Source of the DNA: Spirosoma endophyticum
Lineage (GTDB): Bacteria > Bacteroidota > Bacteroidia > Cytophagales > Spirosomataceae
Assembly: GCF_900112365.1 (NCBI RefSeq)
Contig: NZ_FOLQ01000002.1
Location: 124,001 to 188,000 of the forward strand
DNA length: 64,000 nt
Direction of reading: 5' to 3'
Positions within the stretch are counted from its first letter, which is position 1. Every line of letters begins with the position of its first letter. The notes beneath the pieces are model-generated. The model was given only the letters and a program-made list of their open reading frames with translations, was not told the origin of the DNA and ran no database searches. The position numbers were made by a program, and so were the translations under genes. This document shows positions 26,479 through 35,798 of the stretch, one piece after another.

Positions 26479-28197
26479 CTACGCAGACTGAACGCCCAAA
26501 ATTAAGTCTTTCATTTCGCTTCGGATTCGTTTTTTGTCAATTTTACCGACGCTCGTTTTAGGAATCTCCGGCACGAACAGGATTCGATCGGGTACGTACC
26601 ATTTATGCAATTCTCCCCTTTCCACCTTCGCCTGTAAATTTGCTTTGACTCCCTCAGTGGTTAGTGTATACCCAGGTTTTTGAACGATAAGCGCATGAGG
26701 GCGTTCGCCCCAACGGTCGTCGGGCAGACCAACAACGGCAGATTCGGCTACGCCGTCAACCTGGGACAATACATCTTCCATATCGAGGGACGATACCCAT
26801 TCACCCCCGGTTTTGATCACATCTTTGGTCCGATCTGCAATGATAACCCAGTTGTCGGGTGTGACACTGGCTACGTCGCCCGTATGTAGCCAACCCCCTT
26901 TCCAAAGGTCAGCTCCTCGTTCAGGATCTTCGTAGTACCCTTGCGTAAGCCACGGCCCACGGGCCACAATTTCACCAAGTGAGTGACCGTCGTGCGGAAC
27001 AAAGTTTCCATCGTCGTCCATCAGTCGCATATCTATAAAAGGCGAAATTCGTCCTGCTCTCGTGCGTAATTCTAATTGGTCCGCTGTCGGGAGTGCCTTC
27101 TCCTGCTCGTTCAAATATCCAACGGCCATAACAGGTGCTGTTTCTGACATGCCATAACCTGACATTACGGTTATGCCCAATTCTGTAGCTGCTTTTGCTA
27201 ACCCTTTTGTTAGGGCTGAACCACCAATGAGAACTTTCCAACGGCTAAGATTCTCCCGGTATTTCTCAGCCGCTGGGCTGCTGACAAGCATATTCAGGAT
27301 TGTGGGTACACAATGCGATAATGTTACTTCTTCGGTAATAAGCAGCTTAAGCAGTAGTTCGGGTTCGTAGCGACCGGGATAAACCTGCTTCGCCGACATC
27401 ATAGTAGCTAAGAAGGGAAATCCCCACGCGTGGACATGGAACATGGGCGTAATAGGCATATATACGTCTGAAGACCCTCTGAATGGCATAGCTTCGTAAC
27501 CGATAATGTAGGTCAGGAGGCCCATCGTATGCATAAACAACTGCCGGTGGGAGAAGTAAACACCTTTTGGGTTTCCTGTCGTACCCGTAGTATAGAAGCT
27601 CGTCGCCCATGTATTTTCGTCAAAATCAGGGAAGTCATACTCGGATGGCGCATTAGTTAACAATGCTTCATATTCTCCCAAAAAGTCAGTTGGTATATCG
27701 CTTAGCCGATTTATGGTGGTTGATCCCGTGTACACTTTGTCGCTGAGAATGATGTAGTTTTCAACGGTAGTAAGCTGGCTTTTTATAGCCGTCAAAATCG
27801 GCAGGAAATCCTCATGAATCAGCACAACTTTATCGTTTGCATGATTCATCGTGAACAGAATCTGCGCTGGCGACAGGCGGACATTGACTGTATGCAGGAT
27901 GGCACCAACGCTTGTCACCCCAAAGAAGCATTCAAGATACCGATGACTATCCCAGTCTAGCACTGCCACCGTATCGCCCGGCGCGACACCTGAGTCTGCC
28001 AGTACGTTAGCCAACTGCCGAACCCTCCGATTGAAGTCCACGTAGTTCATGCGGAATAAATTCCGGTAAACTATCTCGCGCTGTGGTTCATATCTGAGTG
28101 ACTGAGCTAACAACGTTTTTATGAGCATTGGTGGCTCTTGAGCTTCGGCGGTTCGGGGAATCAATCGTGTTTGAATCATGCTTGAGAACGTTTTCAC
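26479..28197 (-). CDS. Fatty acyl-CoA ligase (AlkK-like)
   Basis: A 572-residue adenylate-forming enzyme. The P-loop-like FYTTGTTGNPKGV, the A5 motif SGYGMSETAP, the A7 motif WLHTGDV and the C-terminal lysine motif KTSVGKIDKKRIR are all present. TPMFHVHAWGFPF is typical of the AlkK-like group of medium- to long-chain acyl-CoA ligases, so it probably activates fatty acids with ATP and CoA. Starts at Met7 or Met24 are possible; the first 23 residues (MKTFSSMIQTRLIPRTAEAQ...) contain the MIQTRLIP that resembles AlkK relatives. Chain length is uncertain. It lies upstream of the YfcE-like gene. Confidence 0.88.
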   Translation of the reverse strand: MKTFSSMIQTRLIPRTAEAQEPPMLIKTLLAQSLRYEPQREIVYRNLFRMNYVDFNRRVRQLANVLADSGVAPGDTVAVLDWDSHRYLECFFGVTSVGAILHTVNVRLSPAQILFTMNHANDKVVLIHEDFLPILTAIKSQLTTVENYIILSDKVYTGSTTINRLSDIPTDFLGEYEALLTNAPSEYDFPDFDENTWATSFYTTGTTGNPKGVYFSHRQLFMHTMGLLTYIIGYEAMPFRGSSDVYMPITPMFHVHAWGFPFLATMMSAKQVYPGRYEPELLLKLLITEEVTLSHCVPTILNMLVSSPAAEKYRENLSRWKVLIGGSALTKGLAKAATELGITVMSGYGMSETAPVMAVGYLNEQEKALPTADQLELRTRAGRISPFIDMRLMDDDGNFVPHDGHSLGEIVARGPWLTQGYYEDPERGADLWKGGWLHTGDVASVTPDNWVIIADRTKDVIKTGGEWVSSLDMEDVLSQVDGVAESAVVGLPDDRWGERPHALIVQKPGYTLTTEGVKANLQAKVERGELHKWYVPDRILFVPEIPKTSVGKIDKKRIRSEMKDLILGVQSA

Positions 28198-28351
28198 CTA
28201 TAAAACGCAGGAATTAAAGGTAGGATTGAATAATGTAAAGAAAAAATAGTAATTCGTAGAAATGATTACACCAAATTAGGGTAGGCATCTGCGTCTACAC
28301 GTAATTGATAAGGTTTAGATAATCTAATTTGTACAGACTACTCTGTTGCAT

Positions 28352-28393
28352 AAAGAAGCAGGCAGCCCAACTAAATGGGCTGCCTGCTTCTTT
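28352..28393 (-). terminator. Terminator after the NupC-type gene
   Basis: An 18-bp stem, aaagaagcaggcagccca / tgggctgcctgcttcttt with a 6-base loop. On the minus strand it follows the nucleoside transporter stop by 28 bases. Confidence 0.8.
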
Positions 28394-28420
28394 TATAATT
28401 GTGTGAGTTAGAACGCGGTG

Positions 28421-29662
28421 TTACAGTAGTAATCCGGCAATAGTGGCCGACATGTAGCTGGCTAACGTACCACAGATAAGCGCTTTAAAACCCAATTTGG
28501 CCAAATCGCTTCGACGATGTGGGGCTAGCTCGCCGATACCGCCTACCTGGATGGCAATCGAGCTAAAATTGGCAAAACCGCAGAGAGCGAAACTAACAAT
28601 GGCAATTGTTTTTGGGTCGAGAGTTGGTTTGAGTTTTACCAGTTCTAAGTAAGCGACAAACTCGTTGACCACCATTTTGGTACCCATCAGGGCTCCGGCC
28701 GTTTCGATATCTTTACCCGGTACGCCCATTGCCCAGGCGAAAATCGAAAAGAACTTACCCAACAAGAAATTCAGACTTAGGTTATCCATTCCCAGGACGT
28801 AGAACCCCACCTTAAATAATAAACTATCAATAAGTGCAATGAGGGCGATGAAACCAATAAGCATGGCTATAACATTGAAACCAACCTTTAGACCTTCACT
28901 AGCTCCGGAAGCAATAGCGTCCAGCAGGTTAGCATGGGCTTTTTTGATTTCTACCTTCACTGTTCCCTGTGTTTCTGAAACTTGTGTTTCAGGCATTACA
29001 ATCTTGCTGATGACCAGCGCGCCTGGTGCCGCCATGATACTGGCTGCTAACAGATAAGGAGCCGGTACACCAAGTGAAATATACACGGCCAGAACACCAC
29101 CCGCAATACAGGCAAACGAACCCGTCATGCTGGCCAGCAATTCGGAGTTGGTCATACCGTTGAGATACGGTTTGATCATGATCTGCGCTTCGACCTGCCC
29201 TACGAACGTACTGGCCACGTTTGAGAGTGCTTCGGCACCACTCACACCCATCAGCCACTTCATAGCCTTGGCCATCACGGCTACCACTCGTTGCATTATG
29301 CCCAGGTGGTAGAATATATTGACCAGCACGGCCACGAAAATAATCGTCGGAATAACTTTGAAAAAGAAAATAAAATCATTCCCAGGACCAAAAGCCTTTT
29401 GAAGAACGTCTGGTCTAACCAGTGATGAAAAGACGAACTCTGCCCCCTGGTTCGCCTTTTGGAGTAGCCGGTCAACGTAGTAGCCGAGTCCCTGGAAAAG
29501 ATTCCGTCCAACGTCGGTTTTCAAGACGAATATGGCCAGACTAAACTGGAGAGCAAGTCCGACACCGACAGTACGATAATTTATTGCTTTACGATTATTG
29601 GAGAGAGCATAGGCGACGCCCAGAATTAAAACAATGCCAATTAGTCCGGTAAAACGCTCCAT
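28421..29662 (-). CDS. NupC-family (CNT) nucleoside transporter
   Basis: A 413-residue inner-membrane protein of the concentrative nucleoside transporter family. It begins MERFTGLIGIVLILGVAYAL with FALSNN-like sequence, contains the paired re-entrant/transport-core pattern VGQVEAQIMIKPYLNGMTNS and ELLASMTGSFACIAGGVLAV, and ends LICGTLASYMSATIAGLLL. Ten or so hydrophobic segments are seen. Such proteins use proton or sodium gradients to take up purine or pyrimidine nucleosides. The nucleoside preference cannot be deduced. It has its own terminator and appears monocistronic. Confidence 0.9.
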   Translation of the reverse strand: MERFTGLIGIVLILGVAYALSNNRKAINYRTVGVGLALQFSLAIFVLKTDVGRNLFQGLGYYVDRLLQKANQGAEFVFSSLVRPDVLQKAFGPGNDFIFFFKVIPTIIFVAVLVNIFYHLGIMQRVVAVMAKAMKWLMGVSGAEALSNVASTFVGQVEAQIMIKPYLNGMTNSELLASMTGSFACIAGGVLAVYISLGVPAPYLLAASIMAAPGALVISKIVMPETQVSETQGTVKVEIKKAHANLLDAIASGASEGLKVGFNVIAMLIGFIALIALIDSLLFKVGFYVLGMDNLSLNFLLGKFFSIFAWAMGVPGKDIETAGALMGTKMVVNEFVAYLELVKLKPTLDPKTIAIVSFALCGFANFSSIAIQVGGIGELAPHRRSDLAKLGFKALICGTLASYMSATIAGLLL

Positions 29663-29746
29663 TCAGTGATGATACAATTACAGTTAGGTCGGCTAAGATA
29701 CAAAAAGTAGGCAAGGAACATGCCCATAGAAAGGGAGCAGCACGAA

Positions 29747-29789
29747 AACAGGCATAGTTAACGAATAATATTCGTTAACTATGCCTGTT
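29747..29789 (-). terminator. Terminator after the Uma2 gene
   Basis: A 43-base palindrome with 21-bp arms (aacaggcatagttaacgaata and its complement) and a single central base. On the minus strand it ends in TTTT 20 bases after the Uma2 stop. Confidence 0.75.
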
Positions 29790-29808
29790 GGCTTATGGGA
29801 CAATCTGT

Positions 29809-30384
29809 CTAGAGTAGTGTTGACAGATCAAGCGAAAAATTTGGTAATACGTCTTCACCAGATAACAAACCTAAGCCAACTATTTGCTGTGGCGCCTGTT
29901 TTGCTCGGTAGACGTACGTTATTTGATTGGATAGGTCAATTAACCAACCCAACTGACAACCGTTATCCATCCAATCATCCATCTTTTCAAGACAATCTTT
30001 TAGGCGATCAGATTGGGAACGTAATTCAAGGACGAAATCCGGGCAGATTGGTACGATTTTTTTGCGTTGTTCAGGTGTTAGTTCGTCCCAGCGACTTTGG
30101 GAAATGGCAGAAACATCGGGTGACATAATAGACGTATCGGAAAGCCGGAAAGCAGTCGATGAGTCGAAAAACTTGCCGAATTTGACCTCTCGATTCCATA
30201 TACCAAAAGTGACGTTTAATTCAAAATTATTATTACCTGTCTCTCCACCTGTATTGGCCATAAATACAATGTCACCGTTTTTTCGGCGCTCAAACTTCAG
30301 GTCCGGGTTGTCCTGACAAAAACGAGTGAACTCATCATCGTTCATTCGTAAATCTTCCGGCAAATGCACCCGTATTGACTCCAT
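29809..30384 (-). CDS. Uma2 family (DUF820) putative endonuclease
   Basis: A 191-residue protein of the Uma2/DUF820 family, a restriction-endonuclease-like (PD-D/ExK) fold. The core has RLSDTSIMSPDVSAIS, with the catalytic Asp after Pro, and PDFVLELRSQSD, with the Glu and a replaced lysine position (Leu-Arg-Ser). GWLIDLSNQITYVYR then continues the sheet. Uma2 proteins are very common in Cyanobacteria and Bacteroidota, but their biological role is not established. It has no obvious partner and its own terminator, so it is a stand-alone gene. Confidence 0.88.
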   Translation of the reverse strand: MESIRVHLPEDLRMNDDEFTRFCQDNPDLKFERRKNGDIVFMANTGGETGNNNFELNVTFGIWNREVKFGKFFDSSTAFRLSDTSIMSPDVSAISQSRWDELTPEQRKKIVPICPDFVLELRSQSDRLKDCLEKMDDWMDNGCQLGWLIDLSNQITYVYRAKQAPQQIVGLGLLSGEDVLPNFSLDLSTLL

Positions 30385-30427
30385 ACCGTAGTGAACAAAA
30401 TCAGTCTTAAAGATACGCTATCTACAG

Positions 30428-32764
30428 CTAAATATTGGCGATGGCTCGCTCGGCACCTTCCTGGTATTCTTCCTCAATCTTGGCTACTTCAGACGGTTTA
30501 ATTTCCAAATCGAATAACTTAGCTGCCTGAACTTCTTTATCCGTCACATCGAAGAACCGCTGGTGCATATTGAATGGCTTACCACCCTCCGGTACGTCGC
30601 ATTTCTTAAAATCACCGTCTTCTTTCAACTCATACGCATTGACATTGTCGAGCAGATTGTAATGCAGGATCAGGATGGCCTGTTTAGTTACACGAGGGTC
30701 TGCCAAATAAAATAACGATTCGATGCGTCGGTCGAAACTACGTACCATCACGTCAGCGCTGCCCCCATATACTTTGGGATCGCCATTATTGTGGAAATAG
30801 TATATCCGGGTGTGCTCCAGGAAATCGCCTACAATGGATCGAACAGTAATGTTGTCGCTTAGTCCTGCCCGCTGCGGACGCAGGCAGCAAATACTACGTA
30901 CAATCAGCCGGATAGGTACACCCGCCTGCGATGCTTTATACAGTTCATCAATTACCTGCTTATCTTCCAGGGAGTTGGCTTTAATACAGATTCCACTCGC
31001 TAAACCACGTTGCGCATTGTCGGCTTCTATCCGGATTAATCGCAGCAATTGTTCGCGCATGTCGCGTGGGGCTGTGATCAGGTACTGGTATTCGTTTGGG
31101 ACGGAGTGACCCGTGATCACATTAAAAAACTCCGAAATGTCGTGTGTGTACGTTTCGTTAGTTGTTAGCAGCCCAATATCCGTGTACAGCTTTGAGGTAT
31201 CTTCATTGTAGTTACCGGTGGCCATGTGCGCATAACGCACCACGCGACTGCCTTCGTTACGTACTACCAGCAGCAGTTTCGTGTGCGTTTTGAAGCGGCT
31301 GATTCCGTAAATAACGAAGCACCCTGCTTTTTGCAATCGTTGCGCTTCGCGGATGTTATTCTCTTCATCAAAACGAGCTTTCACCTCGAACAGGACCGAT
31401 ACGTGCTTGCCGTTTTCGGCGGCTTTCAGCAGGGCCTCAGTAATACGTGACCGTTTCGCCAGCCGATAGACCGTAATTTTGATAGCCAGTACGTTCGGAT
31501 CTTCAGCAGCCTGCTCGAGCAACTGCAGCACAGGCTCGAAGTTGTTGTACGGGTGATGTAGCAGCAAATCACGCTGCTTTATAATCTCGAAAATATCGTC
31601 GTTTTTGTCGCGTCCTAAACCCAATGGCGGTACCGGCGCGTGGGGGAGAGGCATATCATCTTTGAACTCCGGGTTACCAATGATCTGCCAGAAAGCCGAA
31701 AAGTCGAGTAACGTATCCGACTCGAAGATGTTCAGGTCATCAATTTCCCAGCGTTTCTTCAGCAGGTTTAGCATCCAGGGCGAAGGAATCTCGCCGTTGC
31801 CGTTGGTCTCGATCTCAAGTCGCGTTACGCGTCCAAGCCGCCGGTTTTTGATTTTCTGCCGAACCTCATCAATGAAATCTACTTCGTCGTCGTCGTTTTC
31901 ATCAAGGGTGAAATCACCGTTACGGGTAATGCGGAACAGATTTACCGAAATCGTCTCGACGTTACGGTAGAGTTTCTTGATATTTTGCCGGACTACTTCT
32001 TCAATGGGTACGAAGGCAATCGAGTCTTCCCGTTCAAACGATACAAACCGGGGTAAATTAGCGGGAATTTGCACAAACGAGAGCCGTTGCCGGTCGTCTT
32101 CATCTTCCGAACGTAAACTTTTAATCTCCGATCCGTCGGGATTTTGTGTGACAACTCCAAAAATCAACACTTTAGCGAGCAGCACCGGAAAGGTGTGCGT
32201 ATAATCATAAAGCATTGGCGTTAGGGTCGGGTAGATAGCCCGGTCGAAATAATCCGTTGCTTCAACTTGTTCGGCTTCGGTCAGGCTTTCATAGCCAATT
32301 AGTTCGAGGCCATTTTCCACGAACAAAGGCAACAATTGCTCCGAAAAAACAGATTGTTGATCCTGAAAAAACTGATGAGATGCCGTATAGAGGGCTTTGC
32401 GAAAGGGCACTTCGCGGAGACCTGAGTAATCAATACGTTGTTTGTGGTAATCGAGGTAGTTGTACAGGCTTCCGACACGAATCATAAAAAATTCGTCGAG
32501 GTTCGAGGCTGAAATCGCCAGAAACTTCAACCGTTCCATGAGTGTCCGGTTCGTGCTGCGGGCCTGATCCAACACACGCTCATTAAACTTTAACCAACTT
32601 AAATCACGACTGAGGTAATCACTTTGGTCAATTACACTGCTTACTTTCTCACTAACTTTTGCCATTTTATCGGTAACCGGGACGGGCGCATTGGCCTGCC
32701 GATTCGTGAATCGAGAAACCAGATTGCCCAGTATCGTACGATTGGGGTTGAAGGAATAACGCAT
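30428..32764 (-). CDS. ppk1: Polyphosphate kinase 1
   Basis: A 778-residue PPK1, which reversibly polymerises the gamma phosphate of ATP into polyphosphate. It begins after about 50 leader residues with YLSRDLSWLKFNERVLDQA and NLDEFFMIRVGSLY. The C-terminal phospholipase D-like half contains the phosphate-binding RYAHMATGNYNEDTSKLYTD with the His that is autophosphorylated in relatives. RSICCLRPQRAGLSDNI and IGDFLEHTR-like sequence complete it. Typical PPK1 is about 700 residues; an internal ATG (Met34, 32665) would shorten this one to 745. It is co-directional with gyrB but separated by the gyrB terminator. Confidence 0.95.
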   Translation of the reverse strand: MRYSFNPNRTILGNLVSRFTNRQANAPVPVTDKMAKVSEKVSSVIDQSDYLSRDLSWLKFNERVLDQARSTNRTLMERLKFLAISASNLDEFFMIRVGSLYNYLDYHKQRIDYSGLREVPFRKALYTASHQFFQDQQSVFSEQLLPLFVENGLELIGYESLTEAEQVEATDYFDRAIYPTLTPMLYDYTHTFPVLLAKVLIFGVVTQNPDGSEIKSLRSEDEDDRQRLSFVQIPANLPRFVSFEREDSIAFVPIEEVVRQNIKKLYRNVETISVNLFRITRNGDFTLDENDDDEVDFIDEVRQKIKNRRLGRVTRLEIETNGNGEIPSPWMLNLLKKRWEIDDLNIFESDTLLDFSAFWQIIGNPEFKDDMPLPHAPVPPLGLGRDKNDDIFEIIKQRDLLLHHPYNNFEPVLQLLEQAAEDPNVLAIKITVYRLAKRSRITEALLKAAENGKHVSVLFEVKARFDEENNIREAQRLQKAGCFVIYGISRFKTHTKLLLVVRNEGSRVVRYAHMATGNYNEDTSKLYTDIGLLTTNETYTHDISEFFNVITGHSVPNEYQYLITAPRDMREQLLRLIRIEADNAQRGLASGICIKANSLEDKQVIDELYKASQAGVPIRLIVRSICCLRPQRAGLSDNITVRSIVGDFLEHTRIYYFHNNGDPKVYGGSADVMVRSFDRRIESLFYLADPRVTKQAILILHYNLLDNVNAYELKEDGDFKKCDVPEGGKPFNMHQRFFDVTDKEVQAAKLFDLEIKPSEVAKIEEEYQEGAERAIANI

Positions 32765-32790
32765 ACTCGTTTAAAGCTTTGAAGTAAAAC

Positions 32791-32817
32791 AAAAAAGCGG
32801 GCATTTCAGCCCGCTTT
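32791..32817 (-). terminator. gyrB terminator
   Basis: Stem aaagcgggc / gcccgcttt with loop atttca at 32794-32817; on the minus strand it is followed by six T residues. It lies 15 bases beyond the gyrB stop. Confidence 0.85.
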
Positions 32818-32831
32818 ATGTTATCATTCGG

Positions 32832-34832
32832 TTAAACATCCACTCGGGCATATTTTGCATTTCGTTCGATGAACTCTCGTCTTGGCGCTACTTCGTCACC
32901 CATCAGGGTTGAAAAGACGTGGTCAGCGTCAGCAGCAGACTCCACCGTAACAATTTTCAGGGTACGCGAATCTGGGTTCATCGTCGTACTCCAAAGTTGT
33001 TCGGCATTCATTTCCCCCAGACCTTTATACCGCTGTACACCTACGTTCTCTTCTCGACCCGATCCTGCTAGTTCCTTAACAGCCGCTTCGCGCTGCGCTT
33101 CAGTCCAGCAATAGCGCTCTTCCTTTCCTTTCTTAACCAGATACAGGGGTGGTTGAGCAATATAAATGTAACCGTTGTCGATCAGGGCCTTCATGTTGCG
33201 ATAGAACAGCGTCAGAATCAATGTTCGGATGTGGCTACCATCAACGTCGGCATCGGTCATGATGATGATTTTGTGATACCGTAGTTTATCTAAGTTCATC
33301 ACCGTTTCATCGTCTTTCTTTTCGAGCCGCACGCCCAGTGCCGTCCAGATATTTTTGATTTCTTCGTTTTCGTAAATCCTATGCTCCATCGCCTTCTCAA
33401 CGTTCAGGATCTTACCACGTAGTGGCAGAATCGCCTGAAATGCCCGATTGCGGCCTTGTTTGGCCGTACCACCAGCGGAGTCACCCTCTACGAGGTATAA
33501 TTCGCACTTCTCGGGGTCTGTATCAGAGCAGTCAGCCAGTTTGCCAGGCAAACCCATGCCACCCATGAAATCCTTCCGATCGGTCATGATGCGCTTGTAG
33601 GCCAAATCGGCAGCAATCCGCGCCTGCGCTGATACAAGCACTTTTTTAACAATACCCGCGGCTGTTTTTGGGTTTTCTTCAAGCCATGTTTCGAGCAGGT
33701 CGGCCATCGCCTGGCTTACGGCACTCACTACGTCCTGGTTACCCAGTTTCGTTTTGGTCTGGCCTTCAAACTGAGGTTCCTGAACTTTCACCGAAATAAC
33801 GGCAGTCAGTCCTTTCCGGAAATCCTCACCACTGAACGGCACCTTGCCCGAGTTCTTGGGCAACACCCCCGGATTTTTATCGGCGTAGTTTTTCAGCACG
33901 CGTGTCAGCGCCGAACGGAAGCCCTGCACGTGTGTACCGCCCTCGTGGGTATTGATATTGTTAACATACGACAATACGTTTTCTCCAGCCTCGTAGTTGT
34001 ATACCAGCGCAACCTGAACAGGTGTCGATCCCTTGGTGCTTTCCATGTAGATCGGTTTCATACCATCGAGGGCAGGGCGCGTTTCGTCCAGAAACTGTAC
34101 GAACTCAACCAAACCACCTTCCGAAAAGAAATCGTCATGGCGAACGGGCTCACCGTTTTCGTCCAGTTCGCGCAGGTCGTTCAGGAAAATATGAATGCCT
34201 TTATTCAAATAGGCCAGTTCGCGCAGACGACCTGCTACGGTATCGTACTTATAAACGGTATCCGTGAAGATACTACCGTCGGGCTTGAAGTGCGTTCGTG
34301 TGCCCGTATCATCGGCATCGCCAATGATGCGTACATCATATTGAGGAATACCGATTTTATACTCCTGTTCAAAAATTTTGCCTTCGCGGTGAACTTCAAC
34401 ACGTAGGTCGGTCGAGAGGGCGTTCACGCAGGATACGCCGACGCCGTGCAGACCACCGGATACTTTGTAGGTGTCTTTATCGAATTTGCCCCCAGCGTGC
34501 AGCATGGTCATCGCCATCTGAAGGGCCGAAACGCCCATCTTGGTGTTGATACCGGTAGGAATCCCCCGGCCATTATCCTGCACAGTAACTGAGTTGTCGG
34601 CGTTAATCGTTACGGTAATTTTGTCGCAGTAGCCTGCCAGGGCTTCGTCAATGGAATTATCAACGACCTCCCAAATCAGGTGGTGCAACCCGCGGGTACC
34701 TACGTCTCCTATGTACATGGATGGACGTTTGCGGACAGCTTCCAGACCTTCTAACACCTGAATGTTATCGGCACCATAGTTGCCTAACGCAGTTTCAACG
34801 GGGGCGTCTGCTTCAATTAATTCGTTGGTCAT
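32832..34832 (-). CDS. gyrB: DNA gyrase subunit B
   Basis: A 666-residue type II topoisomerase ATPase subunit. It begins ADNIQVLEGLEAVRKRPSMY and has the GHKL ATPase motifs EVVDNSIDEALAG, DNGRGIPTG and GGLHGVGVSCVNALS. The Toprim domain has EGDSAGG from Glu449, MTDADVDGSHIRTLILT, and the C-terminal QRYKGLGEMNAEQLW. With GyrA it introduces negative supercoils. Length and the absence of a large insertion fit GyrB of this phylum better than ParE, though ParE cannot be fully excluded by eye. No gyrA, recF or dnaA is nearby, so this is not an oriC cluster. Confidence 0.9.
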   Translation of the reverse strand: MTNELIEADAPVETALGNYGADNIQVLEGLEAVRKRPSMYIGDVGTRGLHHLIWEVVDNSIDEALAGYCDKITVTINADNSVTVQDNGRGIPTGINTKMGVSALQMAMTMLHAGGKFDKDTYKVSGGLHGVGVSCVNALSTDLRVEVHREGKIFEQEYKIGIPQYDVRIIGDADDTGTRTHFKPDGSIFTDTVYKYDTVAGRLRELAYLNKGIHIFLNDLRELDENGEPVRHDDFFSEGGLVEFVQFLDETRPALDGMKPIYMESTKGSTPVQVALVYNYEAGENVLSYVNNINTHEGGTHVQGFRSALTRVLKNYADKNPGVLPKNSGKVPFSGEDFRKGLTAVISVKVQEPQFEGQTKTKLGNQDVVSAVSQAMADLLETWLEENPKTAAGIVKKVLVSAQARIAADLAYKRIMTDRKDFMGGMGLPGKLADCSDTDPEKCELYLVEGDSAGGTAKQGRNRAFQAILPLRGKILNVEKAMEHRIYENEEIKNIWTALGVRLEKKDDETVMNLDKLRYHKIIIMTDADVDGSHIRTLILTLFYRNMKALIDNGYIYIAQPPLYLVKKGKEERYCWTEAQREAAVKELAGSGREENVGVQRYKGLGEMNAEQLWSTTMNPDSRTLKIVTVESAADADHVFSTLMGDEVAPRREFIERNAKYARVDV

Positions 34833-35302
34833 ATCAAAATAGAGAAATGTCGGAAATTTGTTGTTCAGGGCTCAGTAAACGTCCCTTTCAAGGGACATTT
34901 AATAGATTGTAAAAATACAAAAAAATATCATCTTTTCCTACCGTATTTAGCAAGATTGCTTTAATATACAAAAAAATGTTTTCATCCCCAAACCATTGGA
35001 TAAATTATAGCTTTTAAGCGCTTTACTATCCCTTTTGTTATAATTTACGGATGCACAACCGCAGAGTAGACAACCGAAAAAAGGATTTTTTAACCCCTGT
35101 TTACCAGATCGTTGTTTCTCGAAAAAGTATCATTGTGCCTAACACAGGACTGCCTTCTGATAAGCCTAAATTGCTACGTTGTAAGTTGAGCTTATTTCTA
35201 CTGGAATCCAGCGATACAAGCACGCAGCAAACGAAAAATTGGTATAAAAAATAAGGCCGAATCGCATTGATTCGGCCTTCGTACTACGTAGTGAAAAAGT
35301 CG
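34833..35302. other. Gap between gyrB and the 134-residue gene
   Basis: 470 bases, AT-rich around 34910-35050. A 67-codon plus-strand frame at 35051-35254 is without recognisable features and runs into the terminator of the facing gene, so it is not accepted. The gyrB promoter is presumably here but no exact TAnnTTTG was found. Confidence 0.45.
35246..35279 (-). terminator. Terminator of the 134-residue gene
   Basis: An 11-bp stem aaggccgaatc / gattcggcctt (35253-35279, loop gcatt); on the minus strand it is followed by attttttat. It lies 24 bases after the stop. Confidence 0.8.
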
Positions 35303-35707
35303 TTAATCTTCGGGATATGGAATGTAGACAAAGCCCGCAAAATCGCCGTGTACCACAAACAAACAGCAGTATTCATCCGGCGCTTTGTAGTTCTCTTTCC
35401 ACAAGTCGATAGAATTCGACCCAATCAGTTCGCGCTGGATAAACTCATCGACGAACGAGGCCTTATAATTCCATTTGTTCTCGATTTCATCGGCAGCAAT
35501 CAGAAGCTGGCCGACGGGTATTTCACGGCGTGACGCCACAAAGACCGGATAGTCCGAAAAACCACGTTTCCGAATTTGGTACGAGGCTTCTTTCAGTTGA
35601 TCGGCAACTTTGACGAAATCCGACGAAATCGCACCCATCAATTCTCGGTTGACATCGTATGAGTTCGCGTCGTCGAGGAGCGTATTTTCGTTGCTATGGT
35701 TAATCAT
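35303..35707 (-). CDS. Conserved hypothetical protein, 134 residues
   Basis: I do not recognise this protein. It has no signal peptide, membrane segment or known motif. Its sequence is mixed alpha/beta with charged residues; the middle (IPVGQLLIAADEIENKWNYK) and the C-terminus (CCLFVVHGDFAGFVYIPYPED) look conserved in style. It is a genuine gene by codon use and by having its own downstream terminator at 35246-35279. It lies 91 bases from the alanine dehydrogenase gene on the same strand, across an inverted repeat. No function is proposed. Confidence 0.7.
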   Translation of the reverse strand: MINHSNENTLLDDANSYDVNRELMGAISSDFVKVADQLKEASYQIRKRGFSDYPVFVASRREIPVGQLLIAADEIENKWNYKASFVDEFIQRELIGSNSIDLWKENYKAPDEYCCLFVVHGDFAGFVYIPYPED

Positions 35708-35727
35708 AAAATCAGTTGATAGTCAAT

Positions 35728-35794
35728 AGTCGTCAGTCAATAGTCCATAGTTAACTGTTTACAACTAGTTACTGATGACTATTGACTGACGACT
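35728..35794. repeat. 18-bp inverted repeat (agtcgtcagtcaatagtc)
   Basis: agtcgtcagtcaatagtc (35728-35745) and gactattgactgacgact (35777-35794) are exact complements with 31 bases between. The element fills the gap between the alanine dehydrogenase stop and the 134-residue gene. Related gactaatgactatcgacta sequence occurs at about 19580-19600. Confidence 0.7.
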
Positions 35795-35798
35795 TGTT

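Noticed and set aside
29747..29789. Possible insertion-sequence terminal inverted repeat
   Set aside because: The 43-base palindrome has no transposase gene beside it, ends in a T-run and is placed as a terminator for the Uma2 gene.
32832..34832. gyrB as a marker of the replication origin
   Set aside because: No dnaA, recF, dnaN, DnaA boxes or parAB lie nearby, so the gene gives no evidence for oriC here.
35051..35254. 67-residue plus-strand open frame upstream of gyrB
   Set aside because: Low-complexity polar sequence with no homology I recognise; it ends in the terminator of the convergent gene, and coding signal is weak.
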